DNA from: Vallicoccus soli
GTDB lineage: Bacteria > Actinomycetota > Actinomycetes > Motilibacterales > Motilibacteraceae
Assembly (NCBI RefSeq): GCF_003594885.1
Contig: NZ_QZEZ01000006.1
Location: 1-64,000, forward strand
Direction of reading: 5' to 3'
Length of the DNA: 64,000 nucleotides
Below the pieces are notes generated by a model. It saw nothing but the letters and a program-made list of their open reading frames with translations, was not told the origin of the DNA and did not search any database. Positions 35,992 to 44,578 of this stretch are shown piece after piece; within the stretch, counting starts at the first letter, position 1, and each line of letters starts with the position of its first letter. Both the position numbers and the translations under genes were made by a program.

Positions 35992-36076
35992 GCGCGAGTG
36001 GCGGAATAGGCAGACGCGCACGGTTCAGGTCCGTGTGTCTTCGGACGTGGGGGTTCAACTCCCCCCTCGCGCACCA
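35992..36076 (+). tRNA. tRNA-Leu (CAG)
   Basis: The acceptor stem GCGCGAG pairs with CTCGCGC. The anticodon loop TTCAGGT within CACGG/CCGTG gives anticodon CAG. A long variable arm (GTGTCTTCGGACGT) is present, as in class-II tRNAs, and CCA is encoded (36074-36076). TAGCCT about 28 nt upstream may be the -10 box. Confidence 0.97.
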
Positions 36077-36086
36077 CGCAGTCCCC

Positions 36087-36109
36087 GGGCCGGTCCTCGT
36101 GACCGGCCC
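36087..36109 (+). terminator. Terminator hairpin after tRNA-Leu
   Basis: GGGCCGGTC (36087-36095) pairs with GACCGGCCC (36101-36109). Short direct repeats of GCGTCAGGGCC follow at 36130-36162, before the convergent serine hydrolase gene. Confidence 0.7.
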
Positions 36110-36161
36110 GTCGTGCGCCCGGGCTCCGTCAGGGGTGCGTCAGGGCCGCGTCAGGGCCGCG

Positions 36162-37400
36162 TCAGGACCGGCAGAGCGCGGTCTCGACGGCGGCGCTGAC
36201 GTCGGCGAGCTCCTCGAGGGACGTGGGCAGCCCGTTGACGGCGACCATCGCCCAGCGCCCGTCGTCGGTGGCGAGGCCCCGGGTCTGGAAGCCCTGGACG
36301 TCCCCGCCGTGCCCCCAGCCCACCGGGCCGCAGTCGAGCCGGTGGCTCGCCAGGCCGAGCCCGTACCGCCAGCCGGGCTCGGCGTCGAAGCCGGGCGCGC
36401 TCACGGTGCGGCGCATCGCGGCGAGCTGGGCCGGCGGCAGGAGCCGCCCGTCGAGCAGGGCCGCGGTGAAGCGGCCGAGGTCCTCTGGGGTCGACACGAG
36501 CTGGCCGGCGGCCCAGCCGAGCGAGGGGTCCATCCGGGTGATGTCGCGCCAGGCGCCGCCGGGGCCGTCGGCGAGGTAGCCGCGGGGGTGGCTCCCGCGC
36601 AGGCCCTGCTCGCCCTCGCGCGGCCAGTACGTGTCCTCGAGGCCCAGGGGCTCGATGATGCGCCGGGTCACCTCCTCGCCGAAGGGCCGCCCGGTGACGC
36701 GCTGCACGAGCAGCCCGAGGAGCACGTAGTTCGTGTTGCTGTACTCCCAGCGCCCGCCGGGCCGGCCGGTGCGCCGCTCGGCGAGCGCCGCGTCGACGAG
36801 CTGGCGGGGCTCGAGGTACGTGTGCGCGACCGAGCGCAGCGTGCCGCCGGCCTCGATGACGATGCCGTCGTAGTCGGGTAGCCCGCTGGTCTGCTGCAGC
36901 AGGTGCCGCACGGTCGTGCGCCGCCCGTCGCCGCCGGGCCCGCGGACCACGCCGGGCAGGTAGCGCTCCACGGGCGCGTCGAGCTCGACCGCGCCCTCGG
37001 CGACGAGCTGCAGGACGACGGTGGCGGTGAACGTCTTGGTGTTCGAGGCGATGCGCACCCGCCCGTCCTCGGGGACGGGGGCGCCGGTGCGCAGGTCGCC
37101 GCTGCCGGCGGTGTAGGTGCGGACGCGCCCGTCGGACCCGCGCACCGACGCGAGGACGCCCGGCAGCCCGGTCTCCGTGACGAGCCGGTCGAGGACCCGC
37201 TGCACGGCGGGGTCGGGCCGGACCTCGGCGCCCGTGCCCGCGGTCGCGGCGGCCGGGGTGCTGGCGGGTGCCGCGACCGGGCCGAGCACGGCGGCCGCGC
37301 CGACGGCGGCGGCGAGGGCCGTGGCCCGTACGGCTCCCCGGCGCCGGCGCGGGGTCCTGGTGCCGGTGGTGGTGCGGGTGGTCGTGCCGGTGGTGCCCAT
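36162..37400 (-). CDS. Secreted serine hydrolase, class C beta-lactamase/DD-peptidase fold
   Basis: 412 residues. Signal peptide: RRRRGAVRATALAAAVGAAAVLGPVAAPAS. The beta-lactamase-like domain carries the nucleophile in ASNTKTFT (Ser119 and Lys122, SxxK), the YSNTN motif (YxN) and GHGGDVQG near the end (HGG in place of KTG). Likely a D-aminopeptidase, esterase or DD-carboxypeptidase rather than a true beta-lactamase; the specificity cannot be read. ATG start at 37398-37400, with GAGGAG upstream. An upstream ATG would add 34 residues before the signal peptide and is unlikely. Confidence 0.9.
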   Translation of the reverse strand: MGTTGTTTRTTTGTRTPRRRRGAVRATALAAAVGAAAVLGPVAAPASTPAAATAGTGAEVRPDPAVQRVLDRLVTETGLPGVLASVRGSDGRVRTYTAGSGDLRTGAPVPEDGRVRIASNTKTFTATVVLQLVAEGAVELDAPVERYLPGVVRGPGGDGRRTTVRHLLQQTSGLPDYDGIVIEAGGTLRSVAHTYLEPRQLVDAALAERRTGRPGGRWEYSNTNYVLLGLLVQRVTGRPFGEEVTRRIIEPLGLEDTYWPREGEQGLRGSHPRGYLADGPGGAWRDITRMDPSLGWAAGQLVSTPEDLGRFTAALLDGRLLPPAQLAAMRRTVSAPGFDAEPGWRYGLGLASHRLDCGPVGWGHGGDVQGFQTRGLATDDGRWAMVAVNGLPTSLEELADVSAAVETALCRS

Positions 37401-37541
37401 GCGCTGCTCCTCGCGCTCGACGGCTGGTGCTGCCAGCGTCGTGCGGCGGGCGGGCCGCCTCGACCCGGCAGGCAGGCGTCCTCGAGGTGCAGGTGGCCCC
37501 ACCCGTAGGGGCAGACCCGGGGGCCGGGGCGGCCCCCGCGC

Positions 37542-37955
37542 TCACTCCGCGACGGTCTGGCGCTCCGGCTCGATCCAGAGCTTGACCCGCTCGCTCTTGA
37601 TGGCCTCCGGCGGGTACGGGCGCCCCTCGTACTTCTGCGACAGCGCGTCGATGTCGTCGCGGGCCTCCTGGCCCCGGACCTCGCCGACGACGCGGCCGCG
37701 GACCTCGGCGTACCGGTAGGGGTTCGCCTCGTCGCGGATGCACAGCGTGACCCGCGGGTCCTCCTGGAGGTTGCGGTACTTCGCGCGGTGCACCTCGGTG
37801 TTGACCGACAGCCGCTCGCCGTCGGTGCCCACCCACACGTACTGGGTCTGGATCTGCCCGCTGGGCAGCAGGGTGCTCATGGCGGCGAAGCTGCGCCCGG
37901 CCGCGAGCTCGCGGGTGGTGGGGTGCAGGGCGGGGCCGTCCTGGGTGCCGGACAT
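37542..37955 (-). CDS. PPOX-class (F420/FMN) oxidoreductase
   Basis: 137-residue split-barrel flavin/deazaflavin protein. Features: AMSTLLPSGQIQTQYVWVGTDGERLSVNTEVHRAKYRNLQEDPRVTLCI, typical of the actinobacterial PPOX-class F420-dependent group, and the C-terminal VKLWIEPER. Likely cytoplasmic; the substrate is unknown, and the family includes biliverdin and quinone reductases. ATG start with AGGAGG 5 nt upstream. Monocistronic or followed by the serine hydrolase 141 nt downstream. Confidence 0.88.
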   Translation of the reverse strand: MSGTQDGPALHPTTRELAAGRSFAAMSTLLPSGQIQTQYVWVGTDGERLSVNTEVHRAKYRNLQEDPRVTLCIRDEANPYRYAEVRGRVVGEVRGQEARDDIDALSQKYEGRPYPPEAIKSERVKLWIEPERQTVAE

Positions 37956-38218
37956 CGGTCCTCCTGGGGGTGCGGCGGTCGTGCGCGGCGCCGGGAGCGT
38001 GCTCGCGGCGTGCGATCAGCCTGGCACCGGGGGGCGGGGGCAGGCGCACCGGGGCGCGCGCCCCGTTCGTCCTGCGGCCGGGGCGTGTGGAAGGCTTGAC
38101 CCGGCTCGAGCAGACGGGCGACCCCCGTCCCTCCGAAGAGGTCCCCAGCTCCCGTGCCCGGACCCCCGCACCCCCGCCCGGACCGCCTGACCCCCTCGCG
38201 TCCTGCCGGCGGCGCCCG

Positions 38219-38926
38219 GTGAGCGCCCCCCGGCCCGGCGGCCTCGGCGGCGAGGCGCTCGTGGACCTCGTGCAGCTGCTGGCCGAGCCCGAGGTCGACC
38301 CGACCCGCAGCCTCGAGCGCGGGGTGGCCCTCGCGGTCCGCCACCTCGTGCCCGACGGCTGGGCGAGCGTCACCGAGGTGACCGGGCCCCGCAGCGCGCC
38401 CTCCACGCCGGCGGCGAGCGGCGACGTCGCGCTGCGCGCCGACCTCCTGCAGTACGACCTCGGCGAGGGTCCGTGCCTCGCGGCGGCCCGCGACGAGCCC
38501 GAGGTGGGCGTGGACGACCTGCCGTCGGAGGCCCGCTACCCGCGGTGGGCGCCCCGCGCGGCCGCCGAGCTCGGCATCGCCAGCAGCCTGTCGCTGCGCC
38601 TGCGGGCCGGCGAGCGGGTGGTCGGGGCGCTCAACCTGTACGCCCCCCGCCCCCGCTCGTTCGACGACGGGCGCGCTGCGGCGGCCCGGGCGTTCGCCGC
38701 GCACCTGGCGGTGGCGCTGCGCTGGGCCCGCACCAACGAGCAGCTGCACCGGGCGCTGGAGACCCGCGGGCTCATCGGCCAGGCGCAGGGCCTGCTCATG
38801 GAGCGCTTCGGCATCGACGCCGGGCGCGCCTTCGACGTGCTCAACCGGGTGTCGCAGGACAGCAACACCCGCCTGGTCGACGTGGCCCTCCGGCTCGTGG
38901 AGACCCGCCGCACGCCCGGCGCCTGA
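38219..38926 (+). CDS. GAF-ANTAR RNA-binding antitermination regulator
   Basis: 235 residues from the GTG at 38219. GAF sensor domain (about 15-160), with LQYDLGEGPCLAAARDEPEVGVDDL and AAELGIASSLSLRLRAGERVVGALNLY; then the ANTAR domain (about 170-228), with RGLIGQAQGLLMERFGIDAGRAFDVLNRVSQDSNTRLVDVA. ANTAR domains bind paired hairpins in nascent RNA to prevent termination. GAF-ANTAR proteins are common in actinobacteria; targets are unknown. The upstream in-frame extension looks non-coding. Confidence 0.92.
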   Translation: MSAPRPGGLGGEALVDLVQLLAEPEVDPTRSLERGVALAVRHLVPDGWASVTEVTGPRSAPSTPAASGDVALRADLLQYDLGEGPCLAAARDEPEVGVDDLPSEARYPRWAPRAAAELGIASSLSLRLRAGERVVGALNLYAPRPRSFDDGRAAAARAFAAHLAVALRWARTNEQLHRALETRGLIGQAQGLLMERFGIDAGRAFDVLNRVSQDSNTRLVDVALRLVETRRTPGA

Positions 38927-39024
38927 GCACGACCGGGACCTCCGCCCCTGGCGCGCGCCGCGGGCCGCGGGATGATCGGAGCGGGGCCCCGCGCCGGGCG
39001 GGGCCGCGCGGCGAGGAGGCGGAC

Positions 39025-39522
39025 GTGGCGGACGCGGCGGGGCAGGCGCAGGGCGTGCGGGGCGGCGTGGTCGTCGGCGACGACGGGTCGGACTGCGCCG
39101 GTGAGGCGCTGGTCTTCGCCGCGGCGGAGGCGCGGCGCTGGGGCTGCGCGCTGCGGGTGGTGCGGGCCTGGTCGATCTCCTCGGAGATCCGGCGCACCGG
39201 CTGGCCGACGGGCTACGTGCCGGGGGTGGACGAGCTGCAGGCGTCGCTCGTGGAGCACGAGCGGGCGCGGGTGGCCGAGGTGGTCGGCGACGACCCGGGC
39301 GTGCTGGTGGACGTGCAGGCGGTGCACGGCCCCTCGGCGCAGGCGCTCATCGAGGCGTCCCGCACGGCGGACCTGGTCGTCGTCGGCTCGCGCGGGCGCG
39401 GCGGGTTCGCCTCGCTCGTGCTGGGCTCGGTCGCGGAGCAGTGCGTGCGGCACTGCCACTGCCCGGTCGTCGTCGTGCGGCACAAGGAGAAGGACGCCCG
39501 GCACGAGGGCGCCCGGGCGTAG
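39025..39522 (+). CDS. Universal stress protein (UspA family)
   Basis: 165 residues from the GTG at 39025, with GAGGAGG about 7 nt upstream. The alpha/beta fold begins with GGVVVGDDGSDCAGEALVFAA. The ATP-binding motif near the C-terminus reads VVGSRGRGGFASLVLGSVAEQCVRHCHCPVVVV (G-x2-G-x9-G-S/T). Unusually rich in Cys near the end (CVRHCHC). It follows the GAF-ANTAR gene by 98 nt; a hairpin terminator follows. Confidence 0.92.
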   Translation: MADAAGQAQGVRGGVVVGDDGSDCAGEALVFAAAEARRWGCALRVVRAWSISSEIRRTGWPTGYVPGVDELQASLVEHERARVAEVVGDDPGVLVDVQAVHGPSAQALIEASRTADLVVVGSRGRGGFASLVLGSVAEQCVRHCHCPVVVVRHKEKDARHEGARA

Positions 39523-39547
39523 GGCCCGCTCCCCGGTCGGGCTGCGC

Positions 39548-39586
39548 CGACGGCGGCGGCGGCCCCCCAGCCGGCCGCCGCCGTCG
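39548..39586 (+). terminator. Strong terminator after the universal stress gene
   Basis: CGACGGCGGCGG (from 39548) pairs with CCGCCGCCGTCG (to 39586), with further GGCC/GGCC pairing inside. The rest of the 39523-39811 gap is featureless GC-rich sequence. Confidence 0.75.
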
Positions 39587-39811
39587 CGCGTCGCGGACCC
39601 GTCCCCCGTCCGGGTCCGTCCCCCCGAGGCCCCGGCGGCGGCCCGTCCCCCGTGCTCCCCCCGGCCGCCGTCGTCCTCGTGGCCACGACTCTGGCCGGGC
39701 GGGGGCCGGCGCGCCACGGACAGCGACCCGCACACGACCCGCACACCGCCGCACGGGTGCGCCCCGTGCGGGGAGCGGGCGGGTGCTGCGCGTGCGAAGT
39801 ACTGTGCGCGG

Positions 39812-42154
39812 GTGGCCCGGCCCCCCCAGCCCAGCCTCGGCGGGCAGCTCCGCGCGCTGCGCCGCCGTGCCGGGCTCACCCAGGAGGAGCTCGCCGAGCG
39901 CGCCGGCCTCACGGCCCACGCGGTGAGCGCGCTCGAGCGCGGCACCCGCACGCGGCCGTACCCGCACACGCTGCGCGCCCTGCTCGACGCCCTGGGCGCG
40001 GACGCGGCCGAGCGCGCGGCCCTGCTCGCGGCGGCCCGGCCGGCGCCGGCGGAGGAGCGCGAGGCCCGCGCGCCGCTGCCCTCGCTCGACGTGCCGTCGA
40101 CCCCGCTCGTCGGGCGCGACGCCGACGTCGACGCGGTGCTCGGCCTGCTGGCCGCGGGGCGCCGCCTGGTCACGGTGACCGGTACGGGCGGGGTGGGGAA
40201 GACGCGCCTGGCCGCGGCGGTGGCGGCGCGGGCCGCGGGGTCGTACCCGGACGGGACGGCGGCGGTCGCGCTGGCCGCGGTGCCCGACCCCTCGGCGCTG
40301 CTGCCGGCGGTGGCCGCGGCGCTGGGCGTGCCCGGCGACCAGGGCGAGGGCCCCGCGGCGGCGCTGTCCGCGCACCTGCGCCCGCTGCGGCTGCTGCTCG
40401 TGCTCGACAACCTCGAGCACCTGCTCGGCGACGGGTCGGCCGCGGAGCGGGTCGCGGCGCTGGTGGCCGCCGCGCCCGGGCTCGCGGTGCTGGTGACGAG
40501 CCGGGCGCCGCTGCGGGTGCGCGACGAGGCCGAGCACCCGCTGCGCCCGCTCGACGTGCCGGCCGGGCGCCCGTCGCTCGCGGCGGTGGAGGCCTCGCCC
40601 GCGGGGGCGCTGTTCCTCGAGCGGGTACGGGCGGTGGCGCCGGACCGCCCGCTCGGCGATGCCGACGCGGCCGCGGTCGCCGAGCTCTGCCGGCGCCTGG
40701 CGGGCATCCCGCTGGCGCTGGAGCTGGCGGCGGCGCGGGCGCGGGCGCTGCCCCCGCGCGAGCTGCTGGCCCGCCTGGCCGAGACCACCCCCGCGTCCGG
40801 CGGGGCGCGCGACCTGCCGGCCCGCCAGCGCACGATGACGGCGACGCTCGACTGGAGCCACGGCCTGCTCCCGCCGGAGCAGCAGGCGCTGCTGCGCGCC
40901 CTGTCGGTGGTGCAGGGCGGCTGCTCGCTGGCCGCCGCGGAGGCGGTGGGCGGGGCGCTCGGCGTCGACGTGCTGCCGGCGCTGGAGGGGCTCGTCGAGC
41001 ACAGCCTCGTCGTGGCGGGGGTGCACGAGGGCCGGGCCCGCTACCTACTGCTGGAGCCGGTGGCGGAGTACGCCCGGGCCCGCCTCTCGGGCGGGGAGCT
41101 GGCGGCGGTCCGCGCGGCGCACCGGGCGTTCTACCTGGCGCTCGCCGAGGAGGCGGCCCCGGAGTACTACCGCGGCGAGCAGGTGGCGGTGCTGCGGCGC
41201 ATGGTCGTGGAGGAGCCGAACCTCGCGTGCGCGGCGGAGATCGCGCTGGAGGACGGCGACGGCGAGGCCGCCGCGCGCATCGCCTGGGCGATGTGGCTGC
41301 ACTGCTGGCTGCGCGGGCGGCTCACGCTGAGCACCGAGCCGGCGGAGCGGGCGCTGGGGCACGACCTGGTGCCGTACTGGCGGGTCCGCGCGCACATGAC
41401 GCTGGGCGCCCTGGGGTTCGCGGCCGGGCGCCGGGCGGCGTCGCAGGAGCACTACACCGCGGCGCAGGCCGCCGCCGAGGCGTCCGGCGACCGCCTCGGC
41501 ACCGGGCAGGCGGTGGCGGGGCACGGGCTGAACGCGCTGGCGGGCGGCGACGCCGCGGCCGCGGAGGACCTGTTCCTACAGGCCCTCGTGCTCGCGGAGG
41601 GCGAGGGGCTGCAGGGCGACTGGCTGCAGTCGCTGGTCCACGCGTGGCTCGGCACGGTCCGGCTCCTGGGCGGCGACCCCGACGGCGCGCGGGCGCAGGC
41701 GCTGCTCGGCCTCGAGCGCGCCCGGGCCCGGGGCGACCGCCTCGCCGCGTACGTCGCGCTCTACACCCTCTCCGAGGCCGCCCTCGCCGTCGCCGACCCC
41801 GGCGGCGCCCGCGCGCACCTGCTCGAGGGCATCCGGCTCAGCGCCGAGACCGCGGACCTCGCCAACCTCGCGTACTTCCTCGAGGCGCTCGCCGTCGTCG
41901 AGGCCGCCGGCGCCCGGCACCACCGGGTCGCCGTGCTCGTGGGCGCCGCCGACGCGCTGCGCGAGCAGGTCGGGCGGCGGGTGTACGGCTACTACCTGCC
42001 CGACGAGGCGCTGCGCGCCCGCGCCGTCGAGGACGCCCGCTCCGCGCTGGGCGACGACGCGTACGACGACACCCTCGACGCCGGGCGCTCCCTCACCACC
42101 GAAGCCGCGGTCGCGTACGCCCTGGCCACGGGCACCGACGAGGTCGTCCTCTAG
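39812..42154 (+). CDS. XRE-type HTH regulator with NB-ARC-like ATPase and TPR repeats
   Basis: 780 residues. N-terminal Cro/C1-type helix-turn-helix (10-65: LRALRRRAGLTQEELAERAGLTAHAVSALERGTR). A STAND ATPase domain follows, with Walker A VTGTGGVGKTRLAAA near residue 126, Walker B LLLVLDNLEHLL, LVTSRAPL, and GIPLALELAAARA (GxP). The C-terminal 350 residues are TPR-like helical repeats. Such signal-transducing ATPases act as large transcription regulators in actinobacteria; the inducer is unknown. GTG start at 39812. Convergent with the DinB-like gene 16 nt downstream. Confidence 0.88.
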   Translation: MARPPQPSLGGQLRALRRRAGLTQEELAERAGLTAHAVSALERGTRTRPYPHTLRALLDALGADAAERAALLAAARPAPAEEREARAPLPSLDVPSTPLVGRDADVDAVLGLLAAGRRLVTVTGTGGVGKTRLAAAVAARAAGSYPDGTAAVALAAVPDPSALLPAVAAALGVPGDQGEGPAAALSAHLRPLRLLLVLDNLEHLLGDGSAAERVAALVAAAPGLAVLVTSRAPLRVRDEAEHPLRPLDVPAGRPSLAAVEASPAGALFLERVRAVAPDRPLGDADAAAVAELCRRLAGIPLALELAAARARALPPRELLARLAETTPASGGARDLPARQRTMTATLDWSHGLLPPEQQALLRALSVVQGGCSLAAAEAVGGALGVDVLPALEGLVEHSLVVAGVHEGRARYLLLEPVAEYARARLSGGELAAVRAAHRAFYLALAEEAAPEYYRGEQVAVLRRMVVEEPNLACAAEIALEDGDGEAAARIAWAMWLHCWLRGRLTLSTEPAERALGHDLVPYWRVRAHMTLGALGFAAGRRAASQEHYTAAQAAAEASGDRLGTGQAVAGHGLNALAGGDAAAAEDLFLQALVLAEGEGLQGDWLQSLVHAWLGTVRLLGGDPDGARAQALLGLERARARGDRLAAYVALYTLSEAALAVADPGGARAHLLEGIRLSAETADLANLAYFLEALAVVEAAGARHHRVAVLVGAADALREQVGRRVYGYYLPDEALRARAVEDARSALGDDAYDDTLDAGRSLTTEAAVAYALATGTDEVVL

Positions 42155-42170
42155 CGAGCGGCCGTGGTGG

Positions 42171-42758
42171 TCACGCCCTGGCGCGCGGAGGGTCGGCGGG
42201 GGATGACGGCGCCCAGCCGGCGGGCGGGTCCTCCCCGACGAGCCCGTCGACGGCCTCGCGGAGCAGGTCGGCGTGCCCGGTGTGCCGGCCGTACTCCTCG
42301 ACGAGGTCGCAGACCAGCCGGCGCAGGCTGGCCCGCCCGTCGGGGCCGCCGACGTGCGCGGGCTGGTCGAGCCCGCCGTCGGCGAGGGCCGCGTCGAGCC
42401 GGGCCCGGGACCGCTCGACGGCGGTGTCCCACAGCGCGTACAGGGCGTCGGGGGTGTCGTGCGCGGCGGAGCTGAAGTCCCAGCGCGGGTCGGCGTCCCA
42501 GTCGGCGCTCCGCCACGGCTCGCCGGGCGCCTCGCCGCGCAGCTTGGTGGTCAGGGTGAAGTCCTCGACGAGGGCGAGGTGCTTGAGCAGCCCGCCGAGG
42601 GTGAGGGTGGAGGCCCCGACCCGGGTGGCCAGGCCGGACGCGTCGAGCCCGTCGGCCTTCCACCGGAACGTCGTGCGCAGGCGGTCGAGCGCGCCGAGCA
42701 GGTGCTCGGCCTCCGTCCCGGCGAGCGGGGGCTCCCACGGGGTGTCGCTGGCGGTCAC
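42171..42758 (-). CDS. DinB/DUF664-family protein
   Basis: About 195 residues of the DinB four-helix-bundle superfamily, actinobacterial DUF664 type, which often contains mycothiol-dependent enzymes. Visible: a metal-binding His in GGLLKHLALVEDF, and a second pair in LVEEYGRHTGHADLLREAVDGLVGE (HxxxH of the H-x-x-x-H arrangement). Two adjacent GTG starts are possible (42756-42758 and 42765-42767). Substrate unknown. Confidence 0.88.
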   Translation of the reverse strand: MTASDTPWEPPLAGTEAEHLLGALDRLRTTFRWKADGLDASGLATRVGASTLTLGGLLKHLALVEDFTLTTKLRGEAPGEPWRSADWDADPRWDFSSAAHDTPDALYALWDTAVERSRARLDAALADGGLDQPAHVGGPDGRASLRRLVCDLVEEYGRHTGHADLLREAVDGLVGEDPPAGWAPSSPADPPRARA

Positions 42759-42786
42759 GGCCGTCACGCTAGACCGCCCGGCGGCG

Positions 42787-42954
42787 TCAGTCGCGGGCCT
42801 GGCGCGCGGCGTACCGCCGGTCGGCGGCGTCGATGCTCGCCCGGCTGCGCAGGTCGGGCAGGACCAAGCGCTCGGGGACGATCGCCCGGTCGGCGGCGGC
42901 GTGCCGGCGCTGGCGGGCCGCCTGCTCGCCGGCCGACGCGCCGGCCCGCGCCAC
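42787..42954 (-). CDS. Possible 55-residue hypothetical protein
   Basis: A short frame from GTG (42952-42954) with a plausible basic/charged C-terminus: RAIVPERLVLPDLRSRASID, then AADRRYAARQARD. Its composition looks more protein-like than the other frames here, and it fills an otherwise empty gap of about 240 bp. No homologue recognised and no good ribosome-binding site. Confidence 0.3.
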   Translation of the reverse strand: MARAGASAGEQAARQRRHAAADRAIVPERLVLPDLRSRASIDAADRRYAARQARD

Positions 42955-43022
42955 CGTGGCCCGGGCGCGTGGAGGTGACCGGAGCCGGGACGGGCCGTGA
43001 CGACCGGGCCTACGATCGCGCC

Positions 43023-43364
43023 GTGCACCGGATCTTCACGACGAGCGTGGCGTCGGTCTACCCGCACTACGTCCACAAGGTCGAGCGGAAGGGCCGTACG
43101 GAGGCCGAGCTCCGGCAGGTGATCACCTGGCTGACCGGCTTCGACGAGGCGGCGCTGCAGGACCACCTCGCGACCGGCACCACCTTCGAGGAGTTCTTCG
43201 CCGCCGCGGAGCTGAACCCGCGGGCGTCGGCGATCACCGGCACGATCTGCGGCGTCCGGGTCGAGTCGATCGACGACCCGCTGATGCAGAGGATCCGCTA
43301 CCTCGACAAGCTCGTCGACGAGCTCGCCAAGGGCAAGGCGATGGAGAAGGTCCTGCGGGCGTAG
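43023..43364 (+). CDS. DUF2200 domain protein
   Basis: 113 residues, matching the DUF2200 family throughout: HRIFTTSVASVYPHYVHKVERKGRTEAELRQVITWLTGF, then FEEFFAAAELNPRASAITGTICGVRVE and IDDPLMQRIRYLDKLVDELAKGKAMEKVLR. Function unknown. GTG at 43023-43025. The in-frame extension upstream is not conserved. Confidence 0.92.
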   Translation: MHRIFTTSVASVYPHYVHKVERKGRTEAELRQVITWLTGFDEAALQDHLATGTTFEEFFAAAELNPRASAITGTICGVRVESIDDPLMQRIRYLDKLVDELAKGKAMEKVLRA

Positions 43365-43418
43365 CGCGCCCGGCCCGACCGTGCCCTGCCGGGCCGGTGC
43401 GCGCGGGTACCGCTCAGC

Positions 43419-43979
43419 TCAGAGCCGCCGGCACTGGTCCTCCTTGCCCTCGCGGGCGACGTTGCCGGAGCCGGTGGGGGCGGGGCGGTTCTCCTTGCAC
43501 TGCAGGGCGCCGTCGATGCGGTTGCCGGTGACCTGCACGCCGCCGGTGTTCTTCACGATCTGGGTGTTGCCGCCCACGGTGTTGGCGTTCGCGGTGAGCA
43601 GGCCGCGCATCTCGTCGTACTGCAGGTCGCCGTCGATGCGGGTCTTCTGCACGAACGCGCCGACGCCCTGCTTGACCTGGATGCTGCCGCCGACCCGGGA
43701 CCCGAGCACCCGCACCGAGCGGGCGCCCTCCCCCTGCACGTTGCCGACGACGCGGATCGAGCGCGCGTCGAGCGTGGCTCCGCGCTCGACCTTGACGGTG
43801 CCCTTCACGGTGGTGCTCGTGAGCCGGCAGGTGGCGCCGGAGGGGACGCGGAGGTCGTCGACGGTGACGGCGCCGAGCGCGCCGCGGCAGACCCGCTCGT
43901 CGGCGGCGGCCGGTGCGGCGACGCCGACCGACAGGGCGGCGGCGAGGCTGGTGAGGGCGAGGACGCTGACGGTGCGCAT
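43419..43979 (-). CDS. Secreted right-handed beta-helix-like protein
   Basis: 186 residues. Signal peptide RTVSVLALTSLAAALSVGVAAPAAA, then repeated short beta-strand turns: CRLTSTTVKGTVKVERGATLDARSIRVVGNVQGEGARSVRVLGSRVGGSIQVKQG. Each turn of about 20 residues ends in V-G/N-G/N, suggesting a short beta-solenoid similar to polymer-forming-type proteins. Cys residues are paired near both ends. ATG at 43977-43979 with AGGAG. Role unknown; probably an exported structural or surface protein. Confidence 0.75.
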   Translation of the reverse strand: MRTVSVLALTSLAAALSVGVAAPAAADERVCRGALGAVTVDDLRVPSGATCRLTSTTVKGTVKVERGATLDARSIRVVGNVQGEGARSVRVLGSRVGGSIQVKQGVGAFVQKTRIDGDLQYDEMRGLLTANANTVGGNTQIVKNTGGVQVTGNRIDGALQCKENRPAPTGSGNVAREGKEDQCRRL

Positions 43980-44083
43980 GGAGGGGCTCCTGGGGTGTCG
44001 GTGCGCTGACACCCCTGAGGTTGGGCCCGGCGGATGACAGCAGCGTGAGAGCAGGAGGAGAAGACCGCCACGCACGACGCCGG

Positions 44084-44578
44084 TCAGTGCGGCAAGCGCT
44101 TGCGCATCTGCTGCTGGGTGACGGTGTAGCCGGCGGAGGCGTAGAGGGAGATCGCGGTCGCGTTGTCCCCGAAGACGTTGAGCTCCAGCGCACCCACGCC
44201 GGCGGCGCGTACGGCCCGCTCGGCGCCCTCCAGCAGCGCCCGCCCCAGCCCGCGGCCGCGGTGCCCGGCGTCGACCTCGAGGTCGTAGAGGAAGGCGCAG
44301 TCCGGTACGTCGCGCGGGTGGCGCAGGCCGACCCACACCCGACCGACGACGGTGCCGTCGGCCAGGACGCCGTTCAGCAGGAGCATGCCCTCGGTCGCGA
44401 GGCCGTCGGGCAGGAAGCCGGCCTGCCCCTCCTGCGCGAGCTGCAGCGCCCGGTCGGCGGGCCAGTTGCCGGCGGCGACCTGCTCGTCGGCGTACGCGCG
44501 GGCGACCTCCGCCTGCCAGGCGTCGAACTCCTCCTGCGTCATGGGCCGTAGGGTGACGCCGGGCGGGGGCATGCTCAC
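44084..44578 (-). CDS. GNAT-family N-acetyltransferase
   Basis: 164 residues. The acetyl-CoA site is DLEVDAGHRGRGLGRALLEGAERAVRAAGVGALELNVFGDNATAISLYASAGYTVT (R/Q-x-x-G-x-G/A reads RGRGLG). The N-terminus has a MTQEEFDAWQAEVARAYADEQVAAG segment typical of one actinobacterial GNAT subgroup. The GTG start overlaps the VOC-gene stop (GTGA), so it is probably translated by coupling. Substrate unknown. Confidence 0.92.
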   Translation of the reverse strand: MSMPPPGVTLRPMTQEEFDAWQAEVARAYADEQVAAGNWPADRALQLAQEGQAGFLPDGLATEGMLLLNGVLADGTVVGRVWVGLRHPRDVPDCAFLYDLEVDAGHRGRGLGRALLEGAERAVRAAGVGALELNVFGDNATAISLYASAGYTVTQQQMRKRLPH